NCBI RefSeq assembly: GCF_015352455.1 | Contig: NZ_JADKPN010000010.1 | Coordinates: 1-64,000, forward strand | Reading direction: 5' to 3' | DNA: 64,000 nucleotides | Source of the DNA: Nocardioides islandensis | GTDB lineage: Bacteria; Actinomycetota; Actinomycetes; Propionibacteriales; Nocardioidaceae | Position numbers and translations under genes: made by a program | In this document: positions 8,742 through 17,589 of the stretch, one piece after another | Layout: each line of letters opens with the position of its first letter | How positions within the stretch are numbered: position 1 is the stretch's first letter | The notes under the pieces: generated by a model | Told to the model about the DNA's origin: nothing | Databases searched by the model: none | What the model saw: the letters and a program-made list of their open reading frames with translations, nothing else

Positions 8742-10268
8742 GTGGCCGAGCAGGCACGCGAGCAGCAGGAGCTGCTGCTGCACATGCGCGGGATCGTCAA
8801 GACGTTCCCCGGCGTCCGCGCACTCGACGGCGTCGACCTGGACGTCCGCGCCGGTGAGGTGCACTGCCTGCTGGGCCAGAACGGCGCGGGCAAGTCCACG
8901 CTCATCAAGGTGCTCGCCGGAGCCCACCGCCCCGACGAGGGCACCATCGAGTGGCGCGGCGAGCAGGTCACCCTCGCCAACCCGAACGCCGCGATCGCCC
9001 GCGGCATCTCCACGATCTACCAGGAGCTCGACCTGGTCGCCGGCCTGAGCGTCGCGGAGAACATCTTCCTCGGGCACGAGAAGTCGCGCGGCGGCCTGCT
9101 CAAGCGTTCCGAGACCCGGGCGGCCGCCCGCGCCCTGCTCAAGCGGCTCGGCCACGGCGAGATCCGGGTCGACCGCGAGGTGGGTACCCTCCCCGCGTCC
9201 GGTCAGCAGATCGTCTCCATGGCACGGGCCCTCAGCCACGACACCCGGCTGATCGTGATGGACGAGCCCTCGGCCGCGCTCGACCAGCAGGAGGTGCAGA
9301 CCCTCTTCCAGGTGATCCGCGACCTCACCGCCGAAGGCGTCGCGGTCGTCTACATCTCCCATCGCCTGGAGGAGATCCGCCAGATCGGCGACCGGGTCAC
9401 CGTCCTCAAGGACGGCCGCACCGTCGCCACCGACCTCCCGGCACGCGGCACCGCCACCGCCGACCTCATCCGGCTGATGACCGGCCGCGAGATCGAGTAC
9501 GTCTTCCCCGAGGGACCCGCAGCCGCCACTGACAGCAAGGTCGTCCTCGAGGTCGACGGCCTCGGCCTGACGAAGAAGTTCGCCGACGTGTCCTTCCAGG
9601 TCCGTGCCGGCGAGATCGTCGGCCTCGCCGGGCTCGTGGGCGCCGGCCGCTCGGAGATCCTCGAGACCGTGTACGGCGCCCGCAAGGCGTCGACCGGCAC
9701 GGTCACCGTCGACGGCAAGCGGCTGCGCGCCGGCTCGGTGCAGGCCGCCGTCCGCGCCGGCATCGGCCTCGCGCCGGAGGAGCGCAAGAGCCAGGGACTG
9801 CTGCTCGACCAGGCGGTCTACCGCAACATCACGGTCTCCTCGATGAGTCGCTTCTCCCGCGCAGGCTTCCTGGACCGTGGTGCCGAGCGCGCCCAGGCCC
9901 GCGAGCTCGCCGAGTCGCTCGACGTACGCCCCACCGGAGTCGACCGCCCCGTCCGCAACCTGTCCGGCGGCAACCAGCAGAAGGTCGTGCTGGCCCGGTG
10001 GCTGCTGCGCGACTGCCGCGTCCTGCTGCTCGACGAGCCCACCCGCGGCGTCGACGTCGGCGCCCGCAGCGAGATCTACGCCCTGATCCGATCCCTCGCC
10101 ACGCGCGGGGTAGCCGTCGTCGTCGTGTCCAGCGAGGTCGAGGAGGTGCTCGGCCTCGCCGACCGCGTCCTGGTCGTTCGTGAGGGCCTCGTCGTCCACG
10201 AGGGTCCGGCCGAGGACATCGACGAGCACAAGGTCCTGGACCTGGTGATGGAAGGAAGTGCCGCGTGA
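8742..10268 (+). CDS. Sugar ABC importer, double ATPase subunit (RbsA/MglA/XylG type)
   Basis: 508 aa from a GTG behind GAGGAG. Two ABC cassettes in tandem. The first has Walker A GQNGAGKST (about residues 47-55), LPASGQQ in the signature position and VMDEPSAALD. The second has a degenerate Walker A (GLVGAGRSEI, about 300), signature LSGGNQQK and LLLDEPTRGVD. This architecture is diagnostic of CUT2 (ribose/xylose/galactose-type) importers, where one polypeptide supplies both ATPase domains. It overlaps the permease by GTGA. Confidence 0.95.
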   Translation: MAEQAREQQELLLHMRGIVKTFPGVRALDGVDLDVRAGEVHCLLGQNGAGKSTLIKVLAGAHRPDEGTIEWRGEQVTLANPNAAIARGISTIYQELDLVAGLSVAENIFLGHEKSRGGLLKRSETRAAARALLKRLGHGEIRVDREVGTLPASGQQIVSMARALSHDTRLIVMDEPSAALDQQEVQTLFQVIRDLTAEGVAVVYISHRLEEIRQIGDRVTVLKDGRTVATDLPARGTATADLIRLMTGREIEYVFPEGPAAATDSKVVLEVDGLGLTKKFADVSFQVRAGEIVGLAGLVGAGRSEILETVYGARKASTGTVTVDGKRLRAGSVQAAVRAGIGLAPEERKSQGLLLDQAVYRNITVSSMSRFSRAGFLDRGAERAQARELAESLDVRPTGVDRPVRNLSGGNQQKVVLARWLLRDCRVLLLDEPTRGVDVGARSEIYALIRSLATRGVAVVVVSSEVEEVLGLADRVLVVREGLVVHEGPAEDIDEHKVLDLVMEGSAA

Positions 10269-11332
10269 CACAGGAACGCACCGCGCCCGCCCACGAGGGC
10301 GCCGAGCCACCGGCCCAGGCGCCGCTGGCCGGCAGCGGCACGCCCCAGGGCTCCGGGCTCGCCCAGCAGGTGCTGGGCTCGTCCGTCGGCCGCAACCTCG
10401 GTCTCGTCGTCGCGCTCCTGATCCTGTGCGGCGTCGGCATCTGGACCGCCGGGGAGCAGTTCGCCAGCGTCGACAACGCGCTGACGATCCTGCGGCTCGC
10501 CTCCGTCATCGGCGTCGTCTCCGTCGGGATGACGTTCGTGATCACCGGCGGCGGCATCGACCTGTCGGTCGGCGCCATCGTGGCCCTGTCCTCGGTCTGG
10601 TCGACCACGCTGGCCACCCAGACGATGGCCGAGGACTACCACTGGTCGGTGATCGTGCTGGCCGCCCTCGCCGTCGGCACCGGCTGCGGTCTGGTCAACG
10701 GGCTCCTCGTGTCCTACGGCAAGGTCGTCCCGTTCATCGCGACCCTCGCGATGCTGGCCAGTGCCCGCGGCCTGGCGGAGATCATCTCCGAGCGGCGCAC
10801 CCAGATCGTCCACGTCACCGACTTCACGAAGTTCTTCCGCGCCGACGTCATCGGCATCCCGGTCCTCGTCATCATCTTCGCGCTCGTCGCGGTCGTCGGT
10901 TGGGTCGTGCTCAACCGCACGACCTTCGGGCGCCGCACCTTCGCGGTCGGCGGCAACCCGGAGGCCGCGCGCCTCGCCGGCATCGACGTACGCCGCCACA
11001 CCGTCGCGCTCTACGCGATCGTCGGCCTGTGCTGCGGCATCGCCGCGGTCATGCTCGTGGCCCGCACGACGACCGGGTCCTCGACCCACGGCACGCTCTA
11101 CGAGCTCGACGCCATCGCGGCGGTCGTCATCGGCGGCACGCTGCTCTCCGGCGGTCGCGGCACGATCGTCGGCACGGTTCTCGGCGTGCTGATCTTCACC
11201 ACGCTCCAGAACGTCTTCGTGCAGAACGACCTGTCCAGCTCGGTCCAAGCCGTGGCCAAGGGACTCATCATCGTCGCCGCCGTCCTGCTCCAGCAGCGAC
11301 TCGCGGCGCGCAGCAACACCGGTAGTTCGTAG
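10265..11332 (+). CDS. Sugar ABC importer permease (RbsC-like, BPD_transp_2)
   Basis: 355 aa from a GTG overlapping the ATPase stop. A polar Pro/Ala-rich N-terminus of about 40 residues is followed by eight to ten hydrophobic segments. The family hallmarks are present: GMTFVITGGGIDLSVG near residue 85, the GLVNGLLVSYGKVVPFIATL region near 140, and GRRTFAVGGNPEAARLAGI (the EAA-like cytoplasmic loop) near 225. Forms the membrane channel of the CUT2 importer encoded with the flanking genes. Confidence 0.94.
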   Translation: MTQERTAPAHEGAEPPAQAPLAGSGTPQGSGLAQQVLGSSVGRNLGLVVALLILCGVGIWTAGEQFASVDNALTILRLASVIGVVSVGMTFVITGGGIDLSVGAIVALSSVWSTTLATQTMAEDYHWSVIVLAALAVGTGCGLVNGLLVSYGKVVPFIATLAMLASARGLAEIISERRTQIVHVTDFTKFFRADVIGIPVLVIIFALVAVVGWVVLNRTTFGRRTFAVGGNPEAARLAGIDVRRHTVALYAIVGLCCGIAAVMLVARTTTGSSTHGTLYELDAIAAVVIGGTLLSGGRGTIVGTVLGVLIFTTLQNVFVQNDLSSSVQAVAKGLIIVAAVLLQQRLAARSNTGSS

Positions 11333-11402
11333 GGCACCACGTCACAGGCACCACCCAGCAAGAGAAGCCGCTCGGGCCTCCACCACATCGAGGAGCACAT
11401 CC

Positions 11403-12458
11403 ATGTCACGACCCATCAAGCACCCGTTCCGGCTGGTGTCCGGCGTAGCCGTCGCGGCCCTGCTGGTGCTGACCGGTTGCACGAGCAACAGCCCGGACTC
11501 CGAGGCGTCGGGAGACGGCGGCGGAGGAGACACCAAGGCGGTGTCGGCCAACGACGACCCCGGTGACACCGTCACCATCGGCTTCTCCGGCCCGGCCGCG
11601 GACCATGGCTGGCTGGCCGCGATCAACAGCTCGGCGCTCGCGGAGGCCGAGAAGTACGACGACATCGAGCTGAAGACGGCCGAGGGCACCAACGACCCCA
11701 GCCAGCAGATCAGTCAGGTGGAGACCTTCATCAACGACAAGGTCGACGCCATCGTCCTGCTGCCCACCGACGGCGCCGCGCTCACCGACATCGCCATCGA
11801 GGCGATGGACGCGGGCATCCCGGTCATCAACGTGGACCGTGAGTTCTCCTCGCCGTTCGCCGCGCGGGCCACGATCCTCGGTGACAACTACGGCATGGGC
11901 GTCTCCGCAGGCACCTACGCGTGCCAGGTGATCGACGAGAAGGGCATCGAGGACCCGGTCATCGCCGAGATCGCCGGCATCGACGCGCTGCCCCTGACCC
12001 AGGACCGCTCGAAGGGCTTCAAGGACGCCCTCAAGGCGTGCGGCCAGACCGTCGACAACCGCGTCGCCGCGGAGTTCACGGTGGAGTCCGGCGAGGAGCA
12101 GGCCTCCAACCTGCTGCAGGCGGCGCCGAAGATCGACATCCTCTGGAACCACGACGACGACCAGGGCGTCGGCGTCAAGGCCGCGCTGGACAACGCCGGC
12201 CGTGACGAGATGACCTTCATCGGCGGTGCTGGTTCCTGCAACGCGATGGACTGGATCCGCGACGGCTCGATGGCGGCCACCGTCATCTACCCGCCGACCC
12301 AGGCCGCGGACGGCATCAAGCTGGCTCGTCTGATCGCCCAGGACAAGGGTCTCTCGGACCTCGTGCAGGTCGAGGTCCCGAAGCGCATCGTGCTGAACGC
12401 ACCGGTCGTGACCGCCGACAACGTCGACGAGTACAGCGACCTCTGCTTCGAGTCTTGA
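11403..12458 (+). CDS. Sugar-binding lipoprotein of the ABC importer (RbsB-like)
   Basis: 351 aa with a lipoprotein signal: a hydrophobic stretch ending LLVLTGC puts the lipid-modified Cys at about residue 26, followed by a Ser/Gly/Asp linker. The mature part is a periplasmic-binding-protein type 1 fold: TIGFSGPAADHGWLAAI, DAIVLLPTDGAAL, AGIPVINVDREF and GVKAALDNAG. It captures the sugar outside the cell for the upstream ATPase/permease. The 70-base gap from the permease has no terminator; a large hairpin follows the stop. Confidence 0.94.
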   Translation: MSRPIKHPFRLVSGVAVAALLVLTGCTSNSPDSEASGDGGGGDTKAVSANDDPGDTVTIGFSGPAADHGWLAAINSSALAEAEKYDDIELKTAEGTNDPSQQISQVETFINDKVDAIVLLPTDGAALTDIAIEAMDAGIPVINVDREFSSPFAARATILGDNYGMGVSAGTYACQVIDEKGIEDPVIAEIAGIDALPLTQDRSKGFKDALKACGQTVDNRVAAEFTVESGEEQASNLLQAAPKIDILWNHDDDQGVGVKAALDNAGRDEMTFIGGAGSCNAMDWIRDGSMAATVIYPPTQAADGIKLARLIAQDKGLSDLVQVEVPKRIVLNAPVVTADNVDEYSDLCFES

Positions 12459-12476
12459 CCCACCACACCCCGAGAA

Positions 12477-12515
12477 GGACCGGCCGGGTCGCACTGCGAA
12501 CGGCCCGGCCGGTCC
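12477..12515 (+). terminator. Strong hairpin after the sugar-binding protein gene
   Basis: Perfect 12-bp GC-only-rich stem GGACCGGCCGGG / CCCGGCCGGTCC with a 15-base loop, 18 bases past the stop codon. No U-run follows. It is either a terminator or, because the next genes belong to the same pathway, a partial terminator or mRNA stabiliser that keeps importer transcript levels above those of the enzymes. Confidence 0.7.
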
Positions 12516-12549
12516 TCCCCACCGACGTACCTCGACGTAAGGACGTGCC

Positions 12550-13749
12550 ATGGACACGAACGCTCCCGAGCTGGGGGTGGGCCTGGTCGGTCACGCCTTC
12601 ATGGGTGCGGCCCACTCGCAGGCGTGGCGTTCGGCGCCGCGCTTCTTCGACCTGCCGCTGACGCCGCGGATGCGGGCTCTCTGCGGTCGTGACCCGGGCC
12701 GCGTCGCGGAGGCCGCGGCCCGGCTCGGCTGGGAGTCCACCGAGACCGACTGGACCCGCCTGCTCACCCGTGACGACATCGACCTGGTCGACGTCTGCAC
12801 CCCCGGCGACTCCCATGCCGAGATCGCCATCGCGGCGCTCGACGCGGGCAAGCACGTGCTCTGCGAGAAGCCGCTGGCCAACACCGTGGCCGAGGCCCAG
12901 GCGATGACCGAGGCCGCCGAGCGGGCGGCCGCGAACGGCGTGCTCGCGATGGTCGGCTTCACCTACCGCCGCGTGCCCGCCATCGCGCTGGCCAAGCAGC
13001 TGGTCGACGAGGGCCGGATCGGAGAGATCCGCCACGTGCGGGCGCAGTACCTCCAGGACTGGATCGCCGACCCCGCCGCCCCCATGTCGTGGCGGCTCGA
13101 GAAGGACAAGGCGGGCTCCGGCGCGCTCGGCGACATCGGCGCGCACATCGTCGACCTCACCCAGCACATCACCGGCGACCACATCGCCCGTGTCAGCGGC
13201 CTCCTCGAGACCTTCGTCCACGAGCGCCCGCTCCCCTCCCCCTCGTCCGGCGCCCTGCTGGGAGGTACGTCGCAGGACGGCGGCCCCACCGGTCACGTGA
13301 CCGTCGACGACGCCGCGGTGTTCCTGGCCCGGTTCGGCGGCGGTGCGGTCGGCGTCTTCGAGGCGACCCGCTTCGCGACCGGCCGCAAGAACGCCATCCG
13401 GATCGAGGTCAACGGCTCGCTCGGCAGCCTGGCCTTCGACTTCGAGGACATGAACGTCCTCCACCTCTACGACGCCCAGGAGGCCGCCGAGACCGCCGGC
13501 TTCCGCCGCATCCTGGTGACGGAGCCGACGCACCCGTACGTCGGCGCCTGGTGGCCGCCCGGCCACGGCCTCGGCTACGAGCACGGCTTCACCCACCAGG
13601 TCGTCGACCTGGTGACCGCGATCAGCAAGGGCGAGCAGCCCCTTCCGTCGTTCGCCGACGGCCTCCAGGTGCAGAGTGTGCTGGCGGCCGTCGAGCACAG
13701 CGCCGAGACCGGCGCGTGGCAACCGACCGCCGTACCCGTCCCCGCCTGA
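12550..13749 (+). CDS. Gfo/Idh/MocA-family NAD(P)-dependent sugar dehydrogenase
   Basis: 399 aa, ATG behind AAGGA. N-terminal Rossmann fold ([14 protein letters not shown], about residues 10-24), the family motif CEKPLANT (about 104-111), and a C-terminal sugar-binding domain with [23 protein letters not shown], whose Lys/Asp/His residues usually line the active site. The YLQDW and SWR segments and the length resemble levoglucosan-dehydrogenase-type enzymes of Actinobacteria, but substrate cannot be fixed from sequence. Placed between the importer and a TIM-barrel isomerase, it likely oxidises the imported sugar or glycoside. Confidence 0.9.
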   Translation: MDTNAPELGVGLVGHAFMGAAHSQAWRSAPRFFDLPLTPRMRALCGRDPGRVAEAAARLGWESTETDWTRLLTRDDIDLVDVCTPGDSHAEIAIAALDAGKHVLCEKPLANTVAEAQAMTEAAERAAANGVLAMVGFTYRRVPAIALAKQLVDEGRIGEIRHVRAQYLQDWIADPAAPMSWRLEKDKAGSGALGDIGAHIVDLTQHITGDHIARVSGLLETFVHERPLPSPSSGALLGGTSQDGGPTGHVTVDDAAVFLARFGGGAVGVFEATRFATGRKNAIRIEVNGSLGSLAFDFEDMNVLHLYDAQEAAETAGFRRILVTEPTHPYVGAWWPPGHGLGYEHGFTHQVVDLVTAISKGEQPLPSFADGLQVQSVLAAVEHSAETGAWQPTAVPVPA

Positions 13750-13759
13750 GGAGCCTTCG

Positions 13760-14767
13760 ATGACCCGCCCGATCACGCTGTTCACCGGCCAGTGGGCCGA
13801 CCTGCCGTTCGCGGAGATGTGCCGGCTGGCCTCGGAGTGGGGGTACGACGGCCTCGAGATCGCCTGCTGGGGCGACCACTTCGACCCGTGGGCCGCGGTC
13901 GAGGACGACTCCTACGTCAAGGACAAGCTGGCACTCCTGGAGAAGCACAACCTCAAGGTCTGGGCCATCTCCAACCACCTCAAGGGCCAGGCCGTCTGCG
14001 ACGACCCGATCGACGAGCGGCACCAGGGCATCCTGCCCAGCCGCATCTGGGGCGACGGCGACGCCGAGGGCGTCCGGCAGCGCGCGGCCGAGGAGATGAA
14101 GATGACCGCCCGCGCCGCGCGCAAGCTCGGCGTCGACACGGTCGTCGGCTTCACCGGCTCCTCGATCTGGAAGTACGTCGCGATGTTCCCGCCGGCGACC
14201 CAGGCGATGGTCGACGCCGGCTACGAGGACTTCGCCGACCGCTGGAACCCGATCCTCGACGTCTTCGACTCCGAGGGCGTCCGGTTCGCCCACGAGGTAC
14301 ACCCCTCCGAGATCGCCTACGACTACTGGACGACCGTCCGGGCGATGGAGGCGATCGGCCACCGGCCGGCCTTCGGGCTCAACTGGGACCCCTCGCACTT
14401 CGTCTGGCAGGACCTCGACCCGGTCTCGTTCCTCTGGGACTTCAAGGACCGGATCTACCACGTCGACTGCAAGGACACGAAGCTCCAGGTCGGCGGCGGC
14501 CGCAACGGCCGCCTGGGCTCGCACCTCGCGTGGGCGGACCCACGCCGCGGCTGGGACTTCGTCTCGACGGGTCACGGCGACGTCCCGTGGGAGCGCTGCT
14601 TCCGGATGCTCAACACCATCGGGTACGACGGGCCCATCTCGGTCGAGTGGGAGGACGCCGGCATGGACCGGCTCCGTGGGGCCCCGGAGGCACTCGAGTT
14701 CGTGCGGAACCTCGCCTTCGACGCTCCGGAGGCCGCCTTCGACGCGGCGTTCTCGAGCGACTCCTAG
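13760..14767 (+). CDS. Sugar phosphate isomerase/epimerase-family TIM-barrel protein
   Basis: 335 aa from the ATG behind GAGGAGCC. AP-endonuclease-2-like TIM barrel: metal-binding Glu in [13 protein letters not shown], Asp/His in [11 protein letters not shown], the HVDCKDTK segment and the late Glu in ISVEWEDAG. Resembles the IolE/IolH and xylose-isomerase-like family. Ten bases after the dehydrogenase, so the two are cotranscribed and probably act in sequence (oxidation then isomerisation, dehydration or C-O cleavage). The stop codon overlaps that of the convergent dehydrogenase (shared CTAG). Confidence 0.88.
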   Translation: MTRPITLFTGQWADLPFAEMCRLASEWGYDGLEIACWGDHFDPWAAVEDDSYVKDKLALLEKHNLKVWAISNHLKGQAVCDDPIDERHQGILPSRIWGDGDAEGVRQRAAEEMKMTARAARKLGVDTVVGFTGSSIWKYVAMFPPATQAMVDAGYEDFADRWNPILDVFDSEGVRFAHEVHPSEIAYDYWTTVRAMEAIGHRPAFGLNWDPSHFVWQDLDPVSFLWDFKDRIYHVDCKDTKLQVGGGRNGRLGSHLAWADPRRGWDFVSTGHGDVPWERCFRMLNTIGYDGPISVEWEDAGMDRLRGAPEALEFVRNLAFDAPEAAFDAAFSSDS

Positions 14768-15696
14768 GTCTTCAGGTAGGCCCGGACCAGCCCGACCGAC
14801 TCCTCGTGGAAGCGTCGCAGCTGCTCGCGGGTGACGTACCCGAGGTGCGGCGTCAGCGTCGCGCCCGACAGTGAGCGCAGCGGGGAGCCGCCGGGCAGCG
14901 GCTCCTCGTCGTACACGTCGAGCGCCGCGCGGATCCGCCCCTCGCGAACGGCCTCGACCAGCGCGGCCTCGTCGACGATCGGCCCGCGGGACGTGTTCAC
15001 CAGCAGCGCGCCGGGCTTCATGCGCGCGAGCTCGGCGGCACCGAGGAGACCGCGTGACCGGTCGCCGAGCTTGAGGTGGATCGACACCACGTCGGAGGTG
15101 GCCAGCAGCTCGTCGAGGGGGAGGTACGTCGCGCCGCGCTCCGCCGCGTCCTCCGGCGTGAGGTTCGCGCTCCACGCGACGACGTCCATCCCGAACGCCC
15201 GGGCGAACGGCACCATGGCCGAGCCGAGCCGGCCGAGCCCGACGAGCCCGAGCCGCGTGCCGTCGAGCTCGATGCCGACCGTCGTCTGCCAGGCACCTTC
15301 GCGCATGCCATGGTCCTCGACCGCCAGGTGCCGCTGCGCCGCCAGGATCAGTCCCCACGTCAGCTCCGTGGTCGCGCGGGACGGACCCGAGGTGCCGTAC
15401 GCGAGCGCGATCCCGCACTCCCCCGCCGCGGCCACGTCGATGGCGGCGTTGGCCGCGCCGGTCGAGACGATCAGGCGTACGTCGCGGAGCCGGTCGAGGA
15501 CCTCGCGAGGGAACGCCGCCCGCTCGCGCATGGTGACCACGACCTCGACCCCGGCCAGCGCGTCGACGAGCGCGTCACCGGCGAGGTGCTCGCGATGGAA
15601 CTCCACCTCGGCGTCGAGCGAGGCCCAGTCGGCGAGCTCCGGCGCCACGCCCTGGTAGTCGTCGAGCACCGCCACCCGTACCGGTCCGTCGGTCAC
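14764..15696 (-). CDS. D-2-hydroxyacid dehydrogenase family protein
   Basis: 310 aa from a GTG; longer upstream reading is not supported. NAD-binding motif [17 protein letters not shown] (about residues 148-164), catalytic Arg in [10 protein letters not shown] (about 233), Glu in DVYDEEPL (about 262) and His in TPHLGYVT (about 283) are all in place. Substrate binding and NAD domains have normal length. It is convergent with the sugar genes and may process a 2-oxo or 2-hydroxy acid from the same pathway, or be unrelated. Confidence 0.9.
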   Translation of the reverse strand: MTDGPVRVAVLDDYQGVAPELADWASLDAEVEFHREHLAGDALVDALAGVEVVVTMRERAAFPREVLDRLRDVRLIVSTGAANAAIDVAAAGECGIALAYGTSGPSRATTELTWGLILAAQRHLAVEDHGMREGAWQTTVGIELDGTRLGLVGLGRLGSAMVPFARAFGMDVVAWSANLTPEDAAERGATYLPLDELLATSDVVSIHLKLGDRSRGLLGAAELARMKPGALLVNTSRGPIVDEAALVEAVREGRIRAALDVYDEEPLPGGSPLRSLSGATLTPHLGYVTREQLRRFHEESVGLVRAYLKT

Positions 15697-16046
15697 GCGG
15701 TCATCGTCCCAGCCACACGAGGGGGTGAGCCGGGCAGTACCTCGCCGGATGTGGGTGGCGAGGTACTGGCGCGGCTCTTGCCCCCCAGCGAGGCCGCGAC
15801 GACGCCAAGAGCGCCCCCTGGACAGGGACCGTAGACCACCCGGCGGGCCGTCCGGGCCGCAAGCGCAGAACCGGACGTCCTGACTAGTCGGTCCAGGCAA
15901 CTCTGGGCAACTTCGCCGGCTCCCGCTCGGCCTTCCACGCCCACGTTCCTGCGTTGTGTCCGCCGGCGAACGGTGTACGCAACGCGAGCGGAGGAGTGTC
16001 CCTGGCATCGGGTCCACCGGGCCCACGACCCGAAGGGGCACACGCC
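15697..16046. promoter_or_regulatory. Intergenic region with two stable inverted repeats
   Basis: A perfect 11-bp repeat AGTACCTCGCC / GGCGAGGTACT lies at 15736-15746 and 15757-15767. It is followed at once by GGCGCGGCTCTTG (15768-15780) pairing with CAAGAGCGCC (15806-15815) with a small bulge. No gene seen. The pair could be an attenuator or small structured RNA for the downstream short gene, or operators of the divergent dehydrogenase gene. Confidence 0.45.
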
Positions 16047-16214
16047 ATGACCATCATCGACACCACCACCGTCTCGGTCCTCTTCGCCCTCGTCGCCCTC
16101 GCCGTCCTGACCGGCGTGGTCGCCATCGGCATCGCTCTGGTCCGCACCCCAGGCATCCGCTTCCACCTGCCCCGGCACGCCGAGCCCGTGCTGCACGGTC
16201 GCCTCGCCCACTGA
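16047..16214 (+). CDS. Small single-pass membrane protein
   Basis: 55 aa from an ATG behind GAAGGGG (8-base spacing). One hydrophobic helix (about residues 9-33, VSVLFALVALAVLTGVVAIG) is followed by a basic and His-rich tail with RTPGIRFHLPRHAEP. A convincing ribosome site and an immediate strong terminator support a real, monocistronic gene. Function unknown. Confidence 0.6.
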   Translation: MTIIDTTTVSVLFALVALAVLTGVVAIGIALVRTPGIRFHLPRHAEPVLHGRLAH

Positions 16215-16230
16215 CTCCTCCTCACACGAA

Positions 16231-16264
16231 CCACAGCCGGACCCGTTGACGGGTCCGGCTGTGG
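16231..16264 (+). terminator. Intrinsic-type terminator hairpin
   Basis: Perfect 14-bp stem CCACAGCCGGACCC / GGGTCCGGCTGTGG with a 6-base GTTGAC loop, 16 bases after the stop of the small membrane protein gene and about 50 bases before the tRNA. No long U-run, as is usual in high-GC actinobacteria. Confidence 0.85.
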
Positions 16265-16316
16265 CGCGTCCCAGGTGGGTGGTGGACGACCCATCGGCCA
16301 CAATGGGCACCGCCCA

Positions 16317-16393
16317 GCCCCCGTAGCTCAGCTGGATAGAGCGGCGGCCTTCTAATCCGCGGGTCACAGGTTCGAATCCTGTCGGGGGCGCCA
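16317..16393 (+). tRNA. tRNA-Arg (anticodon TCT)
   Basis: Acceptor GCCCCCG pairs with CGGGGGC, D-arm GCTC-AGCTGGATA-GAGC, anticodon loop CTTCTAA with anticodon TCT, T-arm ACAGG-TTCGAAT-CCTGT, discriminator G and encoded CCA (16391-16393). Length 77 with CCA. The anticodon stem GCGGC/TCCGC leaves a C-U mismatch next to the loop. Reads AGA codons. Confidence 0.97.
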
Positions 16394-16680
16394 GAGTTTC
16401 GCAGTCAGAGGCCCTTTCGTGCGTGTCGATCCGCCGGTCACGGGAACCGGTGCTCGGACCGCTGCACGAGCTTTCTTGGGATGGCCGAGGCACGGGGTCA
16501 CACCTGCACGTCGATGGGCTCGAGGCCCGTGGTCTTCTACAAACGCCTTCCCCACCTCAGCATGAGATTCTCGACCTCGGCGGCGTCAGGGATGGCGCCG
16601 CTCGTGCCGGACTGCTGTACCGAAACGTCCGCAGATCAAGTGGTCCGAGCGGCTCTCTCGAACAGTGCAACTGCGATCGG

Positions 16681-17589
16681 TCAGCCTTTGACGTAGGAGA
16701 GCTTCTCGCAGACCAGGTCGTCGCGGAACCGGATGACGTCGACACCGCGGACGTGGCCAGGGTCCGAGCCCGCCCAGGCGTAGCGCCAGCGGACGACTGC
16801 GCGGTCGCCGGACACGAAGGACTCCTCCTCGGTGAAGATCATCCCGGGCGTGCGCATGACCTCGGTGAAGGCCGTCCGGACTGCGTCGCGCCCTTCGATT
16901 CTCTGCCCGTCGGGCGCGGGCGAGGTGGTTTCGACGACGAAGTCGTCGGTGACCAAGGCAAGCGCGGCGCCGAGGTCGCCGTCGCGGAAGGCGCTGTTGA
17001 ATCGTACGAGTGTCCGGTGGTGGGGCCCCCACCCCGCGTCGCGTCCGAAGCGCGCTAGTAGGTCGTGCTGGGCGTCGCCGGTGAGCTCACGTCGCGTGGA
17101 GACGGCGCCGGCGTCGCGATAGGCCTCCTCCTGGTTGTCGAACCAGCGGGTGATCGCGTGCACGAGGTGGGGGTCCATCCTGGTGTCGGCGCCGATGGCC
17201 ACCGCTACGTCCCAGCCGTGGACCAGATTGTCGGCGGCCAGCTGCATGGCGTACTCCTCCTTCGGCGTCTCCCCGAAGGACAGCTGCACGCTGCCGCCGA
17301 GTGGCAGCTGGGTGGTCACTGCCTTGATGGCCTCGCGGGCAGCCGCCAACGCTGAGCCGATCGGGTCGGTCCCGAGCACGTCCCCGTCGAACCGGTCACC
17401 GACCGCCTCGATGGCGGCGCCCTCCATGAGCGGGACCGTCCAGAGGTTCTCATAGGTGACGTGGTTGACGAGGTCGCGCACGGTCCACTCGGTGCACGGG
17501 GTCGGGTCCGCCCACTGATCGCCGCGCACGGTGTTGACCCGATCGGCGAAGAACTCCACTGTGCGGTGGTAGAGCGTGTTCACGTCCAT
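16681..17589 (-). CDS. TIGR03086/mycothiol-type DinB domain fused to SnoaL-like domain
   Basis: 302 aa. Residues 1-190 match the TIGR03086 family (mycothiol-dependent maleylpyruvate isomerase N-terminal/DinB-like): LYHRTVEFFADRV, TPCTEWTVRDLVNHV with the metal His, and AADNLVHGWDVAVAIG with a second metal His. Residues about 195-302 form a separate SnoaL/NTF2-like domain (FNSAFRDGDLGAALALVTDDFVVE). The combination in one chain is uncommon. Likely cytosolic; substrate unknown. Downstream stop borders an unremarkable 290-base gap after the tRNA. Confidence 0.85.
   Translation of the reverse strand: MDVNTLYHRTVEFFADRVNTVRGDQWADPTPCTEWTVRDLVNHVTYENLWTVPLMEGAAIEAVGDRFDGDVLGTDPIGSALAAAREAIKAVTTQLPLGGSVQLSFGETPKEEYAMQLAADNLVHGWDVAVAIGADTRMDPHLVHAITRWFDNQEEAYRDAGAVSTRRELTGDAQHDLLARFGRDAGWGPHHRTLVRFNSAFRDGDLGAALALVTDDFVVETTSPAPDGQRIEGRDAVRTAFTEVMRTPGMIFTEEESFVSGDRAVVRWRYAWAGSDPGHVRGVDVIRFRDDLVCEKLSYVKG

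Noticed and set aside
8670..10310. Long antisense open frame opposite the sugar ABC ATPase, and many similar long frames opposite other genes
   Set aside because: Mirror frames of GC-rich coding sequence. No ribosome sites or recognisable domains, and the opposite strand encodes a clear protein family.
15696..16041. Extended N-terminus of the 2-hydroxyacid dehydrogenase
   Set aside because: The extra 115 residues are compositionally unlike the family, and the dehydrogenase domain begins right after the GTG at 15696.
16423..17058. Plus-strand frame overlapping the TIGR03086-SnoaL gene
   Set aside because: Shadow of the minus-strand gene with no family features.
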